Below are positions 8,996 to 18,998 of a DNA stretch of 64,000 nucleotides, piece by piece. The stretch is from the NCBI RefSeq assembly GCF_008304605.1, contig NZ_PIJY01000033.1, positions 107,049-171,048 of the forward strand, in the 5' to 3' direction. The stretch is from Oceanobacillus polygoni. GTDB taxonomy: Bacteria; Bacillota; Bacilli; Bacillales; Amphibacillaceae. Position 1 is the stretch's first letter. The number at the start of each line of letters is the position of its first letter. The notes beneath the pieces are model-generated. The model searched no databases and was not told where the DNA came from. It saw nothing but the letters and a program-made list of their open reading frames with translations. Position numbers and translations under genes: made by a program.

Positions 8996-9226
8996 ATGGC
9001 AGCTCGTCGTGGACGCGCAAAGCGTCGTAAAGTGTGTTACTTCACAGCAAACGGAATTACACACATCGATTACAAAGATGTAGATTTGCTTAGACGTTTC
9101 ATTTCTGAACGTGGAAAAATTCTTCCTCGTCGTGTAACTGGAACTTCTGCAAAATACCAACGTAAACTTACTGTAGCAGTCAAACGTGCTCGTACTATGG
9201 CATTATTACCGTTTGTAGCTGAGTAA
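8996..9226 (+). CDS. rpsR: 30S ribosomal protein S18
   Basis: 76 aa, typical basic S18 with [17 protein letters not shown] near the N-terminus and [17 protein letters not shown] in the centre. It partners S6 in the small subunit platform. ATG 8996 follows AAAAGGAGGG. It is last in the rpsF-ssb-rpsR operon and is separated from ssb by a palindromic repeat. A strong terminator follows. Confidence 0.98.
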   Translation: MAARRGRAKRRKVCYFTANGITHIDYKDVDLLRRFISERGKILPRRVTGTSAKYQRKLTVAVKRARTMALLPFVAE

Positions 9227-9234
9227 TAATACGA

Positions 9235-9285
9235 AAGAACCTCAAAACCTGGATGTATTTCCGATTTTGGGGTTCTTTTATTTTC
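9235..9285. terminator. Terminator of the rpsF operon
   Basis: AAGAACCTCAAAA pairs with TTTTGGGGTTCTT, including G-T pairs, followed by TTATTTTCTTCTTTTT. It overlaps the stop codon of the convergent minus-strand gene and may serve both. Confidence 0.88.
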
Positions 9286-9760
9286 TTCTTTTTGGGTAAA
9301 TAGAGATCATTTTAAACAATAATCCAATCGAGAAGATAAAGGTAAGCAATAGATAAGAATCACGAACTGGAATGATAAATGAGATGATAATATATAAAAG
9401 AAATGGGATTGTTGTTGTAAATGCACACATTTTCCAAAGAATAGAAAAGCGTAGTTTACGTTGCATGATGTACGTAAGCCCTCTACCAATGTAAGCCACA
9501 AAACATATTGCAATGAAAACTAGAATGGTTAATGGCAAATAATAAAACATAAAGAAATAAACGAACTTGAATATAACATTCATATCGGCTCCAAGGCCAC
9601 TTGTCGCAGTAAGCTGCTCAATTAATGCAGGAATGGATACGAGTCCAAGTAGGATAAACATATAAATGACAGCAGTGTCCATGCCAACTCGATTAAGCTG
9701 AAACATTGCTTTTTTCTTTGGCAATTTTATACTATTTAAAAAAACGTGCAAATAGGTCAT
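9278..9760 (-). CDS. Small multi-pass membrane protein, DUF1189-like
   Basis: 160 aa with five predicted membrane segments. The N-terminus (YLHVFLNSIKLPKKKAMFQL) resembles that of DUF1189 proteins, which begin with an amphipathic stretch before the first helix. The function is unknown. I place the start at ATG 9760 because AAGGATGG is 8 bases upstream; an in-frame ATG at 9769 is overlapped by that site. It is convergent with rpsR and monocistronic. The family match is by eye and could be wrong. Confidence 0.6.
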   Translation of the reverse strand: MTYLHVFLNSIKLPKKKAMFQLNRVGMDTAVIYMFILLGLVSIPALIEQLTATSGLGADMNVIFKFVYFFMFYYLPLTILVFIAICFVAYIGRGLTYIMQRKLRFSILWKMCAFTTTIPFLLYIIISFIIPVRDSYLLLTFIFSIGLLFKMISIYPKRRK

Positions 9761-10062
9761 GATTTCCATCCTTAACTATGTATGCTTAGAAATAACCTGC
9801 TATAAAATAAACATGTTGCTTACTTTATGTGGCTCTCCCTGTATATTATTATAGTAGAAAACAGTGAGAAATGCGCTTATAGTGTTGAAGAAAGGATGAC
9901 ATTTGCAAGTAGGAAGGAGCTAAACTACAATAAATCGAATGAAAATTAGTTTATTTCCTGAGGACTAAATGGTTCAACATGATCCGACAACTATTTTGGT
10001 ACGAATCATGTTATTATAGTAGAATAGTCAATTGTCAATTTAGATTAGATGAGGTGCAATGA

Positions 10063-11007
10063 ATGAATCAATCAAGAAAATTAACAGATGGGGCATTATT
10101 ATTAGCGATTTATATGGTGCTTCTTCTGATTACCATATTCGTTCCGATATTAACGATGTTTGGGATGATTGTATTACCAATACCATTTATTTTATATGCA
10201 GCTAGACATGGAGGAAAGCCTTCGTTGTTAATGTTTCTTGCCTCCTTGCTTCTAACCGCACTCCTGGCAACGTTTGTTTTCTTGCCACTGACGGTTTTAA
10301 CAGGACTAGGAGGAATCGCAATTGGTACAGCGATTCGTAAAGAAGTATCTGCTTATGAAACATGGGCCAGAGGGACATTAGGATTTGTTATCGGTCTATT
10401 GTTTGTTTTTGTTTTTACACAGGTTTTCTTTTCCGTTAATCTGGTAAATGAATTGAAAGTTATAATTACAGACTCGATGGAAATGAGCGCATCCATCATG
10501 GAGCAATTTGGTGCTGGCGGGCAAACAGAGCAAATGGAAGAAATGCTGTTGCTACAAGCTGACATACTCATTGAATTACTGCCTGTGGGTCTTGCATTAA
10601 CTGCAATTGTATTAGCGTTTATCAGTCAATGGATTAGCTATAAATTTATCAATCGACTGGAGAAGAAGCAACTTCGATTTCCGCCTTTCCGTAATTTAAG
10701 ATTTCCGACATCTATGCTGTGGATTTATTTCTTTGCATTGTTCATTTCGTTTTTTGATTTAAATCCAGCGGGTATATACTATACAGCTGTACATAATCTA
10801 TTGGTGCTAACAGGGCTTTTAATGACATTACAAGGATTTTCATTTATCTTCCTTTATGCATATCATAAAAAAATAACAAAAGCTGTGCCAATTTTTATTG
10901 TCGTTCTTACGTTACTTTTTCCAACGTTTCTACTTTATTTCATAAGAATCTTAGGTATAATTGATATAGGATTTAGGTTAAGAGATCGCCTGACAAGCAA
11001 AAAATAA
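10063..11007 (+). CDS. yybS: YybS family membrane protein (DUF2232)
   Basis: 314 aa with about eight hydrophobic segments, starting MNQSRKLTDGALLLAIYMVLL as in YybS/DUF2232 proteins. The biochemical role is unknown. Position is diagnostic: it lies directly upstream of gdpP (yybT), rplI and dnaC, the same order as in Bacillus. The start ATG 10063 follows GAGGTG. The 31-base gap to gdpP suggests co-transcription. Confidence 0.9.
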   Translation: MNQSRKLTDGALLLAIYMVLLLITIFVPILTMFGMIVLPIPFILYAARHGGKPSLLMFLASLLLTALLATFVFLPLTVLTGLGGIAIGTAIRKEVSAYETWARGTLGFVIGLLFVFVFTQVFFSVNLVNELKVIITDSMEMSASIMEQFGAGGQTEQMEEMLLLQADILIELLPVGLALTAIVLAFISQWISYKFINRLEKKQLRFPPFRNLRFPTSMLWIYFFALFISFFDLNPAGIYYTAVHNLLVLTGLLMTLQGFSFIFLYAYHKKITKAVPIFIVVLTLLFPTFLLYFIRILGIIDIGFRLRDRLTSKK

Positions 11008-11038
11008 GGTTGCACCCGAGTAATAGGAGCTGAACGCA

Positions 11039-13018
11039 ATGCCGAATCTACAAAATAAGCCAATATTAAGCAGGCATGTATGGGTAATCTATGTGTTATC
11101 CTTCCTTCTGCTTGGTGTCGTTTGGTATTTCCAGTGGATACTGGCGCTCATTTTGACTGTTGTATTAGCCGCTTCCTTTTATTATAGCGTCAGGACGGAA
11201 AGAGCAATTCTTAATGAGACAGAGAAATATATATCAAGCCTATCACACCGGATCAAGAAGGTTGGAGAAGAAGCTTTATTAGAGATGCCATTAGGTATTA
11301 TTTTGTATAATGAAGATTATCAAATTGAATGGGCTAATCCCTACATGAAACAATTTAGTGATGAAGAAGAAGAATCACTTGTAGGTGACTCACTAAATAA
11401 GCTTTCGGAAGATATTATTCCAATGATTAAAGAGAATAAAGAGAGTCTTTGGCTCGAATTGGATGGCTATAAGTTTCACACGATTATTAAAAAAGAAGAA
11501 CGATTACTTTACCTACTTGATCGAACCGATCAAAAGCAGTTACAAAAGCTTTATCATAATGATCAAACCGTGCTTGCTATTATCTTCTTAGACAATTATG
11601 AAGAAATTACACAGAATATGGATGATACAGCTAAGAGCCAATTAAACTCAGAGGTGACGACCGTTTTGAATAATTGGTCGAATCGTTATGGGCTTTATTT
11701 AAAACGAACATCTCAAGAGCGATTTTTGGCTGTTGGAACGAAGGAAATTTTACAACAGCTTGAGAAAATTAAATTTGATATCTTGGACGAGGTCCGTGAA
11801 ATGAATGGCGTTGAGAATAATCCGGTTACATTGAGTATCGGTGTTGGCGTCGGAAATATATCACTACCAGAGTTAGGGGAACTTGCACAATCCAGCCTTG
11901 ATCTGGCATTGGGACGTGGTGGTGACCAGGTTGCGATTAAAGAGGACCAGGGTAAGGTGAGGTTCTACGGTGGTAAAACAAATCCAATGGAGAAACGAAC
12001 CCGTGTAAGGGCTCGCGTCATCTCTCACGCGTTAAAAGAGCTCGTGAAAGCAAGTGACAATGTCATTATTATGGGTCATAAATCACCAGATATGGATTCC
12101 CTTGGTGCAGCTATTGGTGTTTTAAATATCGCCAAAACAAACAATGTCGAGGGACATATTGTCTTTGATCCAGATGATGTCGATACTGGCGTATATCGTC
12201 TAGTTGATGCAATTAAGGCGGATGAGGAATTATGGAAATATTTTATTGATCCTGATCGTGCTGAGGAGATTATTACAAATAGAAGCTTGCTTGTCATTGT
12301 CGATACAAATAAACCGTCGATGGTAGCTGCCAGTAGCTTGCTCCATAAAACCGAATATCGGGTAGTGATCGATCATCATCGTAGAGGCGAGGACTTTATT
12401 GATAATCCTACATTGGTATATATGGAACCATATGCCTCTTCGACTGCAGAGCTAGTGACAGAGCTACTGGAATATCAGCCAAAAGGTACGAAATTAAGAA
12501 TGCTGGAAGCTACAGCATTGTTAGCAGGAATTATTGTCGATACGAAAAGCTTTACATTACGTACTGGTTCACGGACGTTTGACGCAGCGTCATACCTGCG
12601 TTCAGTTGGTGCCGATACCGTATTAGTACAGCAATTCTTAAAAGAAGATTTGGACCTTTATATGAAGCGTAGTAAAATTATTGAACGTACAAAAATATTC
12701 CGCGATCATATTGCGATTGCCAAAGCTGAATCTGGGACATCCTACAGTCCCGTGATGATTGCTCAGGCAGCCGATACTTTGCTAACGATGACTGGAATAA
12801 GTGCTTCTTTTGTGATTTCTGAAAGAGCTGATGGTAAAATTGGAATTAGTGCCAGGTCACTTGGGAAAGTAAATGTACAAGTTATCATGGAGAAAATGAA
12901 CGGTGGCGGGCATTTAACAAATGCAGCTACGCAAATAGAAGATACAACCATCGATGATTCAGAAGCATTCCTAATCGATATTTTAAACGAGTATTATGAA
13001 GGGAGAGAGTCAGAATGA
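11039..13018 (+). CDS. gdpP: Cyclic-di-AMP phosphodiesterase GdpP
   Basis: 659 aa, full length. Two transmembrane helices lie at residues 13-50, then a PAS-like heme-sensing region (about 75-165) and a degenerate GGDEF domain (about 170-305). The DHH domain follows, with [12 protein letters not shown] at 346-357 and the metal site DHH at 445-447, and then DHHA1 with NGGGH near 615. It hydrolyses c-di-AMP to 5'-pApA at the membrane. Its stop overlaps the rplI start (ATGA), so the two are coupled. The c-di-AMP synthase cdaS lies 2 kb downstream. Confidence 0.97.
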   Translation: MPNLQNKPILSRHVWVIYVLSFLLLGVVWYFQWILALILTVVLAASFYYSVRTERAILNETEKYISSLSHRIKKVGEEALLEMPLGIILYNEDYQIEWANPYMKQFSDEEEESLVGDSLNKLSEDIIPMIKENKESLWLELDGYKFHTIIKKEERLLYLLDRTDQKQLQKLYHNDQTVLAIIFLDNYEEITQNMDDTAKSQLNSEVTTVLNNWSNRYGLYLKRTSQERFLAVGTKEILQQLEKIKFDILDEVREMNGVENNPVTLSIGVGVGNISLPELGELAQSSLDLALGRGGDQVAIKEDQGKVRFYGGKTNPMEKRTRVRARVISHALKELVKASDNVIIMGHKSPDMDSLGAAIGVLNIAKTNNVEGHIVFDPDDVDTGVYRLVDAIKADEELWKYFIDPDRAEEIITNRSLLVIVDTNKPSMVAASSLLHKTEYRVVIDHHRRGEDFIDNPTLVYMEPYASSTAELVTELLEYQPKGTKLRMLEATALLAGIIVDTKSFTLRTGSRTFDAASYLRSVGADTVLVQQFLKEDLDLYMKRSKIIERTKIFRDHIAIAKAESGTSYSPVMIAQAADTLLTMTGISASFVISERADGKIGISARSLGKVNVQVIMEKMNGGGHLTNAATQIEDTTIDDSEAFLIDILNEYYEGRESE

Positions 13019-13461
13019 AAGTAATTTTTCTTAAAGATGTAAAAGGCAAAGCAAAAAAAGGTGAGGTAAAGAACGTACCTGACGGATATGCCCGAAACTA
13101 TTTGTTAAAAAATAAATTAGCAGAGGAAGCAACCTCTGGAAACATGAAGGCATTGGAAGCACAGAAGCGTAAAAGTGCCCAATTGGAACAACAGGAAAAA
13201 GAAGAAGCTATGAATCTGAAGGATACATTGGCAGAACTAACCATTGAAATTAAGGCGAAATCAGGAGATAATGGACGTCTATTCGGTTCCATTACAAGTA
13301 AGCAAATTGCTGAAGCGTTAGAGAAGCAGCATGGTAAAAAATTAGATAAACGGAAAATTGAGCTTGACCAGCCAATCCGTTCATTAGGATATACGACAAT
13401 TCCAGTGAAGCTTCATCCAGAAGTTACTGGTTCTGTTAAAGTTCACGTAAGCGAGCAATAA
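13015..13461 (+). CDS. rplI: 50S ribosomal protein L9
   Basis: 148 aa. The N-terminal domain starts [21 protein letters not shown], followed by the long connecting helix (residues 40-75, Glu/Lys-rich) and the C-terminal rRNA-binding domain ending VKVHVSEQ. It overlaps the end of gdpP by four bases. A hairpin and a palindromic repeat separate it from dnaC. Confidence 0.98.
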   Translation: MKVIFLKDVKGKAKKGEVKNVPDGYARNYLLKNKLAEEATSGNMKALEAQKRKSAQLEQQEKEEAMNLKDTLAELTIEIKAKSGDNGRLFGSITSKQIAEALEKQHGKKLDKRKIELDQPIRSLGYTTIPVKLHPEVTGSVKVHVSEQ

Positions 13462-13474
13462 TAATAATGACAAT

Positions 13475-13506
13475 GAAAGAAATCGGCGATTGGGCCGATT
13501 TCTTCT
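13475..13506 (+). terminator. Hairpin after rplI
   Basis: AAGAAATCGGC pairs with GCCGATTTCTT around a 6-base loop. The stem is strong, but TGTATAAG rather than a T-run follows, so termination may be weak and dnaC may still be reached. Confidence 0.55.
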
Positions 13507-13516
13507 GTATAAGAGG

Positions 13517-13584
13517 TTGTTCAAAAAGTCCGGTGAAAATGACGCATCGAATTTCTCGGTCCTTTTCATCCTCCTGTTTGAACA
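13517..13584 (+). repeat. Small palindromic interspersed element, copy 2
   Basis: It begins TTGTTCAAAAAGTCCGGT and ends with TTTGAACA, clearly the same family as 8897-8963 along its whole length. It lies between rplI and dnaC. Confidence 0.8.
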
Positions 13585-13640
13585 CGCACTATAAAGATAA
13601 AAAGCTTGATTTAACTTCTTAGAAAAGGGGGGAGCGTCGA

Positions 13641-15014
13641 ATGAATCAGACGTTAAATGATCGAACACCACCACACAATATAGAAGCTGAGCAATCGGTG
13701 ATTGGTGCTGTCTTTCTGGAGCCTGAAGCATTTTCGACTGCTTCTGAATTATTACTTCCAGATGATTTTTATCGAGCGAGTCATCAGCGGATTTTCCAGG
13801 CGATGATGGACCTTTCTGAACGAGGCGAACCAATTGACGTCGTCACCGTTACGACCTATTTAAATAACAAGAAGCAGCTGGAAGAGGCTGGCGGTGTAAC
13901 GTATTTAACACAGGTTGCTGAGAGTGTTCCAACTGCAGCAAATATAGAATACTATAGTAAAATTGTTGAGGAAAAGTCGATACTGAGACGATTAATCCGC
14001 ACAGCAACGGATATTGTTACGTCTACTTTTGAACATGAAGATGAAGTAGAAGGTGTCTTAAACGATGCAGAGAAAAGCATCCTTGAGGTATCTGGAAGGA
14101 AAAATTCCGGGGCCTTTAAAAATATTAAAGACGTTCTTATTGATGTTTATGATAATATTGAGCAGCTCCATCAGCAAACAGGTGATGTTACGGGAGTCCC
14201 AACAGGCTTCCATGACTTAGATAAGATTACCTCTGGTTTCCAGCCCAATGATTTAATTATCATTGCAGCTCGACCATCTGTTGGTAAGACGGCATTTGCA
14301 TTGAACGTTGCTCAAAACGTCGCTGTAAAAACAGACCAGAATGTAGCAATATTCAGTCTTGAGATGGGTGCTGAACAGCTTGTTCAACGTATGCTTTGTG
14401 CAGAAGGAAATATTGATGCACAGCGATTACGTAATGGACAGCTGCAAGCAGATGACTGGGGCAAGCTCACGATGGCGATGGGGTCTTTATCAAATGCAGG
14501 TATTTATATTGATGATTCTCCAGGCGTTCGTGTAAGTGAGATTCGCTCAAAATGCAGGCGTTTAAAGCAGGAGCATGGGCTTGGGATGATTTTAATTGAT
14601 TATCTTCAATTGATTCAAGGAAGCGGAAATTCAAAGGAAAATCGTCAGCAAGAAGTATCCGAAATTTCCCGTGCATTAAAAGCGTTAGCTCGTGAGCTGA
14701 AGGTGCCATTAATTGCCTTGTCACAGCTATCACGTGGAGTAGAATCACGTCAAGATAAACGTCCAATGATGTCAGACATTCGTGAGTCTGGAAGTATTGA
14801 GCAGGATGCGGATATTGTCGGCTTCCTTTATCGTGATGATTACTATGATAAGGAAACAGAAAACCAGAATATTATCGAAATCATCATTGCCAAGCAGCGT
14901 AACGGTCCAACTGGAACAGTAGAGCTAGCATTTGTGAAGGAATATAATAAGTTCGTAGATTTAGATCATCGCTACCAAGAGGGAGATATCCCGCCAGCGA
15001 TGATGCAAGCATAG
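13641..15014 (+). CDS. dnaC: Replicative DNA helicase (DnaB type, DnaC in Bacillus)
   Basis: 457 aa. The N-terminal DnaB domain (residues 1-115, starting PPHNIEAEQSVIGAVFLEPE) is followed by a RecA-like core with Walker A ARPSVGKT at 210-217, Walker B near LGMILIDYLQL and the QLSRGVE region. It unwinds the replication fork as a hexamer. The start ATG 13641 follows AAAGGGGGGAG. In B. subtilis purA lies next to this gene; here cdaS and a heme locus follow instead. Confidence 0.98.
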   Translation: MNQTLNDRTPPHNIEAEQSVIGAVFLEPEAFSTASELLLPDDFYRASHQRIFQAMMDLSERGEPIDVVTVTTYLNNKKQLEEAGGVTYLTQVAESVPTAANIEYYSKIVEEKSILRRLIRTATDIVTSTFEHEDEVEGVLNDAEKSILEVSGRKNSGAFKNIKDVLIDVYDNIEQLHQQTGDVTGVPTGFHDLDKITSGFQPNDLIIIAARPSVGKTAFALNVAQNVAVKTDQNVAIFSLEMGAEQLVQRMLCAEGNIDAQRLRNGQLQADDWGKLTMAMGSLSNAGIYIDDSPGVRVSEIRSKCRRLKQEHGLGMILIDYLQLIQGSGNSKENRQQEVSEISRALKALARELKVPLIALSQLSRGVESRQDKRPMMSDIRESGSIEQDADIVGFLYRDDYYDKETENQNIIEIIIAKQRNGPTGTVELAFVKEYNKFVDLDHRYQEGDIPPAMMQA

Positions 15015-15020
15015 GATAGT

Positions 15021-15056
15021 GAAACAGCCTTTTTTTATGAGAGGCTGTTTTTTTGT
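15021..15056 (+). terminator. Terminator of dnaC
   Basis: AAACAGCCT pairs with AGGCTGTTT around an 11-base loop, followed by a T-run. Confidence 0.92.
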
Positions 15057-15077
15057 GCAATGATTAAAAGGGAAAAA

Positions 15078-15140
15078 GCTGATGTTCACGACCAAAAGGC
15101 TGATAATATCAAGAAAAAGGCTGAAGTTCACAATTAATAG
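15078..15140 (+). repeat. 21-bp tandem module, locus 1 (3 copies)
   Basis: GCTGA cores start at 15078, 15099 and 15120, exactly 21 bases apart. Copies read GCTGATGTTCACG, GCTGATAATATCA and GCTGAAGTTCACA. Matching arrays are at 50864 and 53705. Confidence 0.75.
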
Positions 15141-15190
15141 TAAAACAAAATCTCAGGTTGGATGTCACCCCAACCAAGCTTTCTTTAAAG

Positions 15191-15814
15191 TTACGTGACA
15201 CCATTTGTACGGATTGGATATAATTCACCGGCAAATGCGAATGTTGCTCTCCCTGTCTCCTCAGAAACGACGAGGATTAAAGCATCGGTTAATTCGGAAA
15301 GTCCAAGGGCTGCTCGGTGTCTTGTACCTAATTTCTTTTCGACTACTTTTTGTTTAGAGACTGGGAGGACATTAGCGGCAGATACAATTTTCGTATCACA
15401 GACTAAAACCGCACCATCGTGTAATGGGCTACCAGTATGAAAAATCGATTCTAATAATGGAAAGGACAAGTCAGCGTTAATTGAAACTCCAGAATGGATA
15501 TACGAATCTAGAGCGTCCTTTCGCTGAATGACAATGAGAGCACCGTGATTTCGGTCTGAAAGATGTTGAATTGCTTTTGAGAGCACCTCAAATTGATTCG
15601 TAAAAGGTGCTAAATAAGAATTTAGATAATGGGATGCCGTGCTAACTTGAATATCATGAAATAGATGATGAATTTCCTCAAATTCATTAAGTAAGCTGGA
15701 ATTTGGATTATCCATGGCATGTATTAAGCGATCAATTCGATGTGATAAATCTCCCAAGTCTCTTTTTAATTGGTGGATTAATGAAAACGATAACCCTGGT
15801 TTAATTAAACCCAT
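15191..15814 (-). CDS. cdaS: Diadenylate cyclase CdaS
   Basis: 207 aa, the length of CdaS and without the membrane helices of CdaA. Residues 1-60 form the helical autoinhibitory region. The DisA_N catalytic domain follows, with DGA at 133-135 and RHR at 165-167. It condenses two ATP into c-di-AMP. In B. subtilis CdaS is made in the forespore. The start ATG 15814 follows GGGAGGTGGG. It lies tail to tail with dnaC and 2 kb from gdpP, which destroys its product. No sporulation promoter could be identified with confidence. Confidence 0.93.
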   Translation of the reverse strand: MGLIKPGLSFSLIHQLKRDLGDLSHRIDRLIHAMDNPNSSLLNEFEEIHHLFHDIQVSTASHYLNSYLAPFTNQFEVLSKAIQHLSDRNHGALIVIQRKDALDSYIHSGVSINADLSFPLLESIFHTGSPLHDGAVLVCDTKIVSAANVLPVSKQKVVEKKLGTRHRAALGLSELTDALILVVSEETGRATFAFAGELYPIRTNGVT

Positions 15815-16098
15815 GATCCCACCTCCCGTTCAATTTAATCTTTTCTATTTTCCACGAAAGTCTTCTTTTTATGCGTGAACGTAATGAACATAACGAATCC
15901 ATTAAGCAATGACGAATAGGCTTTGTGGGGAGTTTTCCTTATAAAGCATGTTTGTAAACATCAAAAGCTAGGAAGTCTAGGATTATTCTAGGTGCTATTT
16001 CCCACCATACGCTCATTTATTCCTCCGATTTATTATTGAAAAAGCTTCTATGGAACTATAAACTGTGAAAAATTTGTGTCAAAATAATAAGAAAACAA

Positions 16099-16127
16099 TT
16101 GACATTGATAATGATTTTCATTATCAT
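16099..16127 (+). promoter_or_regulatory. Promoter of the first heme-uptake operon
   Basis: TTGACA at 16099-16104, 17-base spacer, TATCAT at 16122-16127. A Fur box fills the spacer and -10, so repressor binding would block RNA polymerase directly. The rest of the 390-base gap upstream, from 15815, shows no gene. Confidence 0.85.
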
Positions 16128-16162
16128 GTAAAGTATATTGGTGATAATGAAAATCATTATCA
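16106..16162. promoter_or_regulatory. Tandem Fur boxes
   Basis: Two near-perfect palindromes, at 16106-16126 and 16142-16162, both begin TGATAATGA and end TCATTATCA. Their centres are 36 bases apart. They match the Bacillus Fur 7-1-7 motif (TGATAATNATTATCA) with little deviation and cover the promoter and start region. Confidence 0.92.
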
Positions 16163-16204
16163 GTTATAACCGGATTATGTTAAGGAGAGGTAAAGGGGAT
16201 AATT

Positions 16205-17152
16205 ATGAAGAACATCTATGTATTGGTATGTCTATTGGTGGCTGCTGTTCTAGCAGGTTGTTCGGATTCATCTGCGAATAGTGAAGCAAGTAATAATAGT
16301 GGAGATAATTACTCCATTACTGATTTTGCGGGACAGGAAATCGTATTTGAACAGGTTCCTGAACGGATTGCTGCACTCAGTAATGGAGAGATGGATATTA
16401 TTTATGCATTAGATGGTGAGCTGGTAGGACGCCCTAGTACAGATATTGGTGTACCAGAAGGGGCAGAGGATGTAGAACAGGTTGGTAATACACACGGAAT
16501 TGATTTAGAAAAGATAGCATCTGTTCAACCAGAGGTTGTTTTAGGTAATGTTCAAATGAATAGCAAGGATACAGCATCCATCCACAGCTTACATGCACAA
16601 ATGATTTTAACTGAAGCAAATTCAATTGAAGATATCCAAGAGCAAATTACGTTGTTTGGTGAGATGCTGAAAAAACAAGATAAAGCAGAAGAAATAAATG
16701 CAGAAATCAATGAAAAAATCAAAGCGTTACATAAGGAAGATACTGAGCCAGTTCGTACATTACTCGTATATGGTGCACCTGGGACCTTTATGACGGCCCT
16801 TCCAAATTCATTAAGCGGCAATATACTTGAGGCTGTTGGCGGCGAAAATATCGCTAGTGATTTTGAAAGCTTAGAAGCATATCCGCAATATGCCCAATTA
16901 AATACAGAACGAATTATCGAAGCAAACCCACAGTATATTTTATTGATGAGTCATGGTGATCCAGAAGCAGTCGAATCAGGATTTATAGAGGAAATGGAGA
17001 AGAATCCTGCATGGAATAACCTAGATGCAGTAAAAGCCGGAAATATTGAAGTGCTGCCAGCTGATTTATTTGGTACGAACCCTGGCACAAGAGTAATGGA
17101 GGCAATGGAATTATTAGAAGAATTATTAGCCACGGTGCAAAATGAATCATGA
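16205..17152 (+). CDS. Iron/heme ABC transporter, substrate-binding lipoprotein (IsdE-like)
   Basis: 315 aa. Lipobox VLAGC puts the lipidated Cys at residue 19. The FecB/BtuF-type fold follows, starting at ITDFAGQEIVFEQVPERIAAL, with the second lobe from about residue 180. It should capture heme or a ferric chelate at the membrane face and pass it to the permease that overlaps its stop (ATGA). A double Fur box covers the promoter. The heme monooxygenase at the end of the operon favours heme as substrate, but a siderophore cannot be excluded. Confidence 0.85.
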   Translation: MKNIYVLVCLLVAAVLAGCSDSSANSEASNNSGDNYSITDFAGQEIVFEQVPERIAALSNGEMDIIYALDGELVGRPSTDIGVPEGAEDVEQVGNTHGIDLEKIASVQPEVVLGNVQMNSKDTASIHSLHAQMILTEANSIEDIQEQITLFGEMLKKQDKAEEINAEINEKIKALHKEDTEPVRTLLVYGAPGTFMTALPNSLSGNILEAVGGENIASDFESLEAYPQYAQLNTERIIEANPQYILLMSHGDPEAVESGFIEEMEKNPAWNNLDAVKAGNIEVLPADLFGTNPGTRVMEAMELLEELLATVQNES

Positions 17153-18147
17153 ACATTGAACAACGAAGCATAAGAAGAAAATGGGGAATTACGCTTTTCC
17201 CCATTTTAGTAATCGCTGTGTCGGCCTTTGGCTTAATCTATGGTTCTGTACCGATCACACTCGTAGATATTTGGAGTGTACTTACCGGAAGCGGTGAATC
17301 GATACATGAGACAATTATTTTACAATTGCGTTTACCGCGTGTGTTAATTGGTTTGCTCGTTGGTGCATGTCTTGGCGTTTCGGGGGCAATTTTGCAAGGT
17401 GTGATGAAAAACCCACTTGCAGATCCCGGGATAATTGGTGTAACAGCTGGTGGCGGTGTTGCAGCGACGATAACAATGCTTGTGTTACCGCAATTTGGCT
17501 ACCTGCTCCCCATCACTGCCTTTATTGGTGCCTTAGTAACAGCAATCTTTATTTATTTACTCGCATGGGATCGCGGCGCATCCGCCTTTAAAATTATTTT
17601 GGCAGGTGTAGCAATAAATGCTTTGCTAGGTGCAGTACAAAGCGGATTAATGGTCATTTTTAGTGATCGTGTCCAATCGGTACTACCTTGGCTTGCTGGA
17701 GGATTAAATGGACGTAGCTGGTATCATTTAAGCTTTATGGCACCATACGCTATCGTTGGATTACTGTTATCCCTACTGGCAATTAAGCCAGCAAACCTTC
17801 TTCTATTAGGTGATGACTCAGCCAAATTGCTAGGTGAAAGAGTAGAGTGGCAACGATTTTTACTTATCGTATTAGCGGCACTATTAGCGGGGACAGCAGT
17901 AAGTGTGGCAGGATTGATTGGCTTTGTAGGGCTTGTCGTCCCCCATATTATTCGGCTTATCTTCGGCGAGGATTATCGATTTTTACTGCCACTTTCGGCG
18001 TTGGGAGGAGCAGTACTCGTTGTCTTTGCAGATACGCTAGCTCGTACACTGTTTGATCCAATTGAACTCCCGGTTGGGATTTTACTAGCATGTTTAGGAG
18101 CTCCTTTCTTCCTATATTTATTAAAAAAGCGGGGAATGATGGTATGA
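17149..18147 (+). CDS. FecCD-family ABC transporter permease
   Basis: 332 aa with about ten membrane segments and the family marks LPRVLIGLLVGACLGVSGA, NPLADPGIIGVTAG and GFVGLVVPHIIR. It forms the membrane channel of the iron or heme importer as a dimer. It overlaps the binding-protein stop by four bases with only a weak ribosome site, indicating translational coupling. The ATPase gene overlaps its own stop in the same way. Confidence 0.93.
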   Translation: MNIEQRSIRRKWGITLFPILVIAVSAFGLIYGSVPITLVDIWSVLTGSGESIHETIILQLRLPRVLIGLLVGACLGVSGAILQGVMKNPLADPGIIGVTAGGGVAATITMLVLPQFGYLLPITAFIGALVTAIFIYLLAWDRGASAFKIILAGVAINALLGAVQSGLMVIFSDRVQSVLPWLAGGLNGRSWYHLSFMAPYAIVGLLLSLLAIKPANLLLLGDDSAKLLGERVEWQRFLLIVLAALLAGTAVSVAGLIGFVGLVVPHIIRLIFGEDYRFLLPLSALGGAVLVVFADTLARTLFDPIELPVGILLACLGAPFFLYLLKKRGMMV

Positions 18148-18956
18148 ATCAAGTGATTATGACGAAAGAACTTTCACTCCAAGTTGGCTATTTCACACTG
18201 AAAGATATTACGATACAAATTCCAAAAGGGAAAATTACATCGATTGTTGGCTCTAATGGTTCCGGCAAATCAACGCTATTAAAACTAATTGCTAGACTCC
18301 TTGAGGAAGATAGTGGCCATGTGATTGTAAACAATAAACGTTCCAAGCAATATAAGGCAAAGGAATTTGCTAAGGTCTTGGCAATGATGCCGCAGTCGAA
18401 GCAGTCGCTGCCGAATTTAACCGTAGAGGAGTTAATTGCGTTTGGGCGTTATCCATATAAAAAACGCTTTGAAACAAGAACATCAGAAGAAGACAGAAAT
18501 GTTATTCAATGGGCAATGGAAGTAACCAATACGAAAAAATATCAGGATCGGATGTTTTTAAGCCTGTCAGGAGGTGAACAGCAAAAAGTCCGAATTGCAA
18601 TGGCGCTTGCTCAACAGACAAATATACTCTTATTAGATGAGCCAACCACATACCTTGATATTGCCCACCAATTTGAGGTGATGGATTTACTACAGGAGAT
18701 TAACCAACGGTATGGCATTGCCATCATCATGGTGAATCATGAATTGCAACAGGCTGCTACGTATTCCGACTATTTAATCGCAATGAAGCAAGGGGAAATT
18801 GTAGCTGAAGGAACTCCAGAAAACCTATTAACGTCCACGTTTCTCAAAAAAGTTTACAATATTTTCGCAACCGTTAATTATGTCGATGACTACCCAATTA
18901 TTGTTCCGAATAGGCGAAAAAGGGAGTCAGATGAGAAATTGAAGGCGATTTTCTAA
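18144..18956 (+). CDS. FecE-type ABC transporter ATPase
   Basis: 270 aa from ATG 18144, which overlaps the permease stop (ATGA). An upstream in-frame start at 18090 lies inside the permease gene and is rejected. Walker A GSNGSGKST is near residue 36, signature LSGGEQQK is near residue 139 and Walker B ILLLDEPT follows. It powers import through the FecCD permease. The operon continues 42 bases later with the heme monooxygenase. Confidence 0.93.
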   Translation: MNQVIMTKELSLQVGYFTLKDITIQIPKGKITSIVGSNGSGKSTLLKLIARLLEEDSGHVIVNNKRSKQYKAKEFAKVLAMMPQSKQSLPNLTVEELIAFGRYPYKKRFETRTSEEDRNVIQWAMEVTNTKKYQDRMFLSLSGGEQQKVRIAMALAQQTNILLLDEPTTYLDIAHQFEVMDLLQEINQRYGIAIIMVNHELQQAATYSDYLIAMKQGEIVAEGTPENLLTSTFLKKVYNIFATVNYVDDYPIIVPNRRKRESDEKLKAIF

Positions 18957-18998
18957 TAAAGTAATGTAAAAAATTATTTCATATAGGGGGTATTTAAC

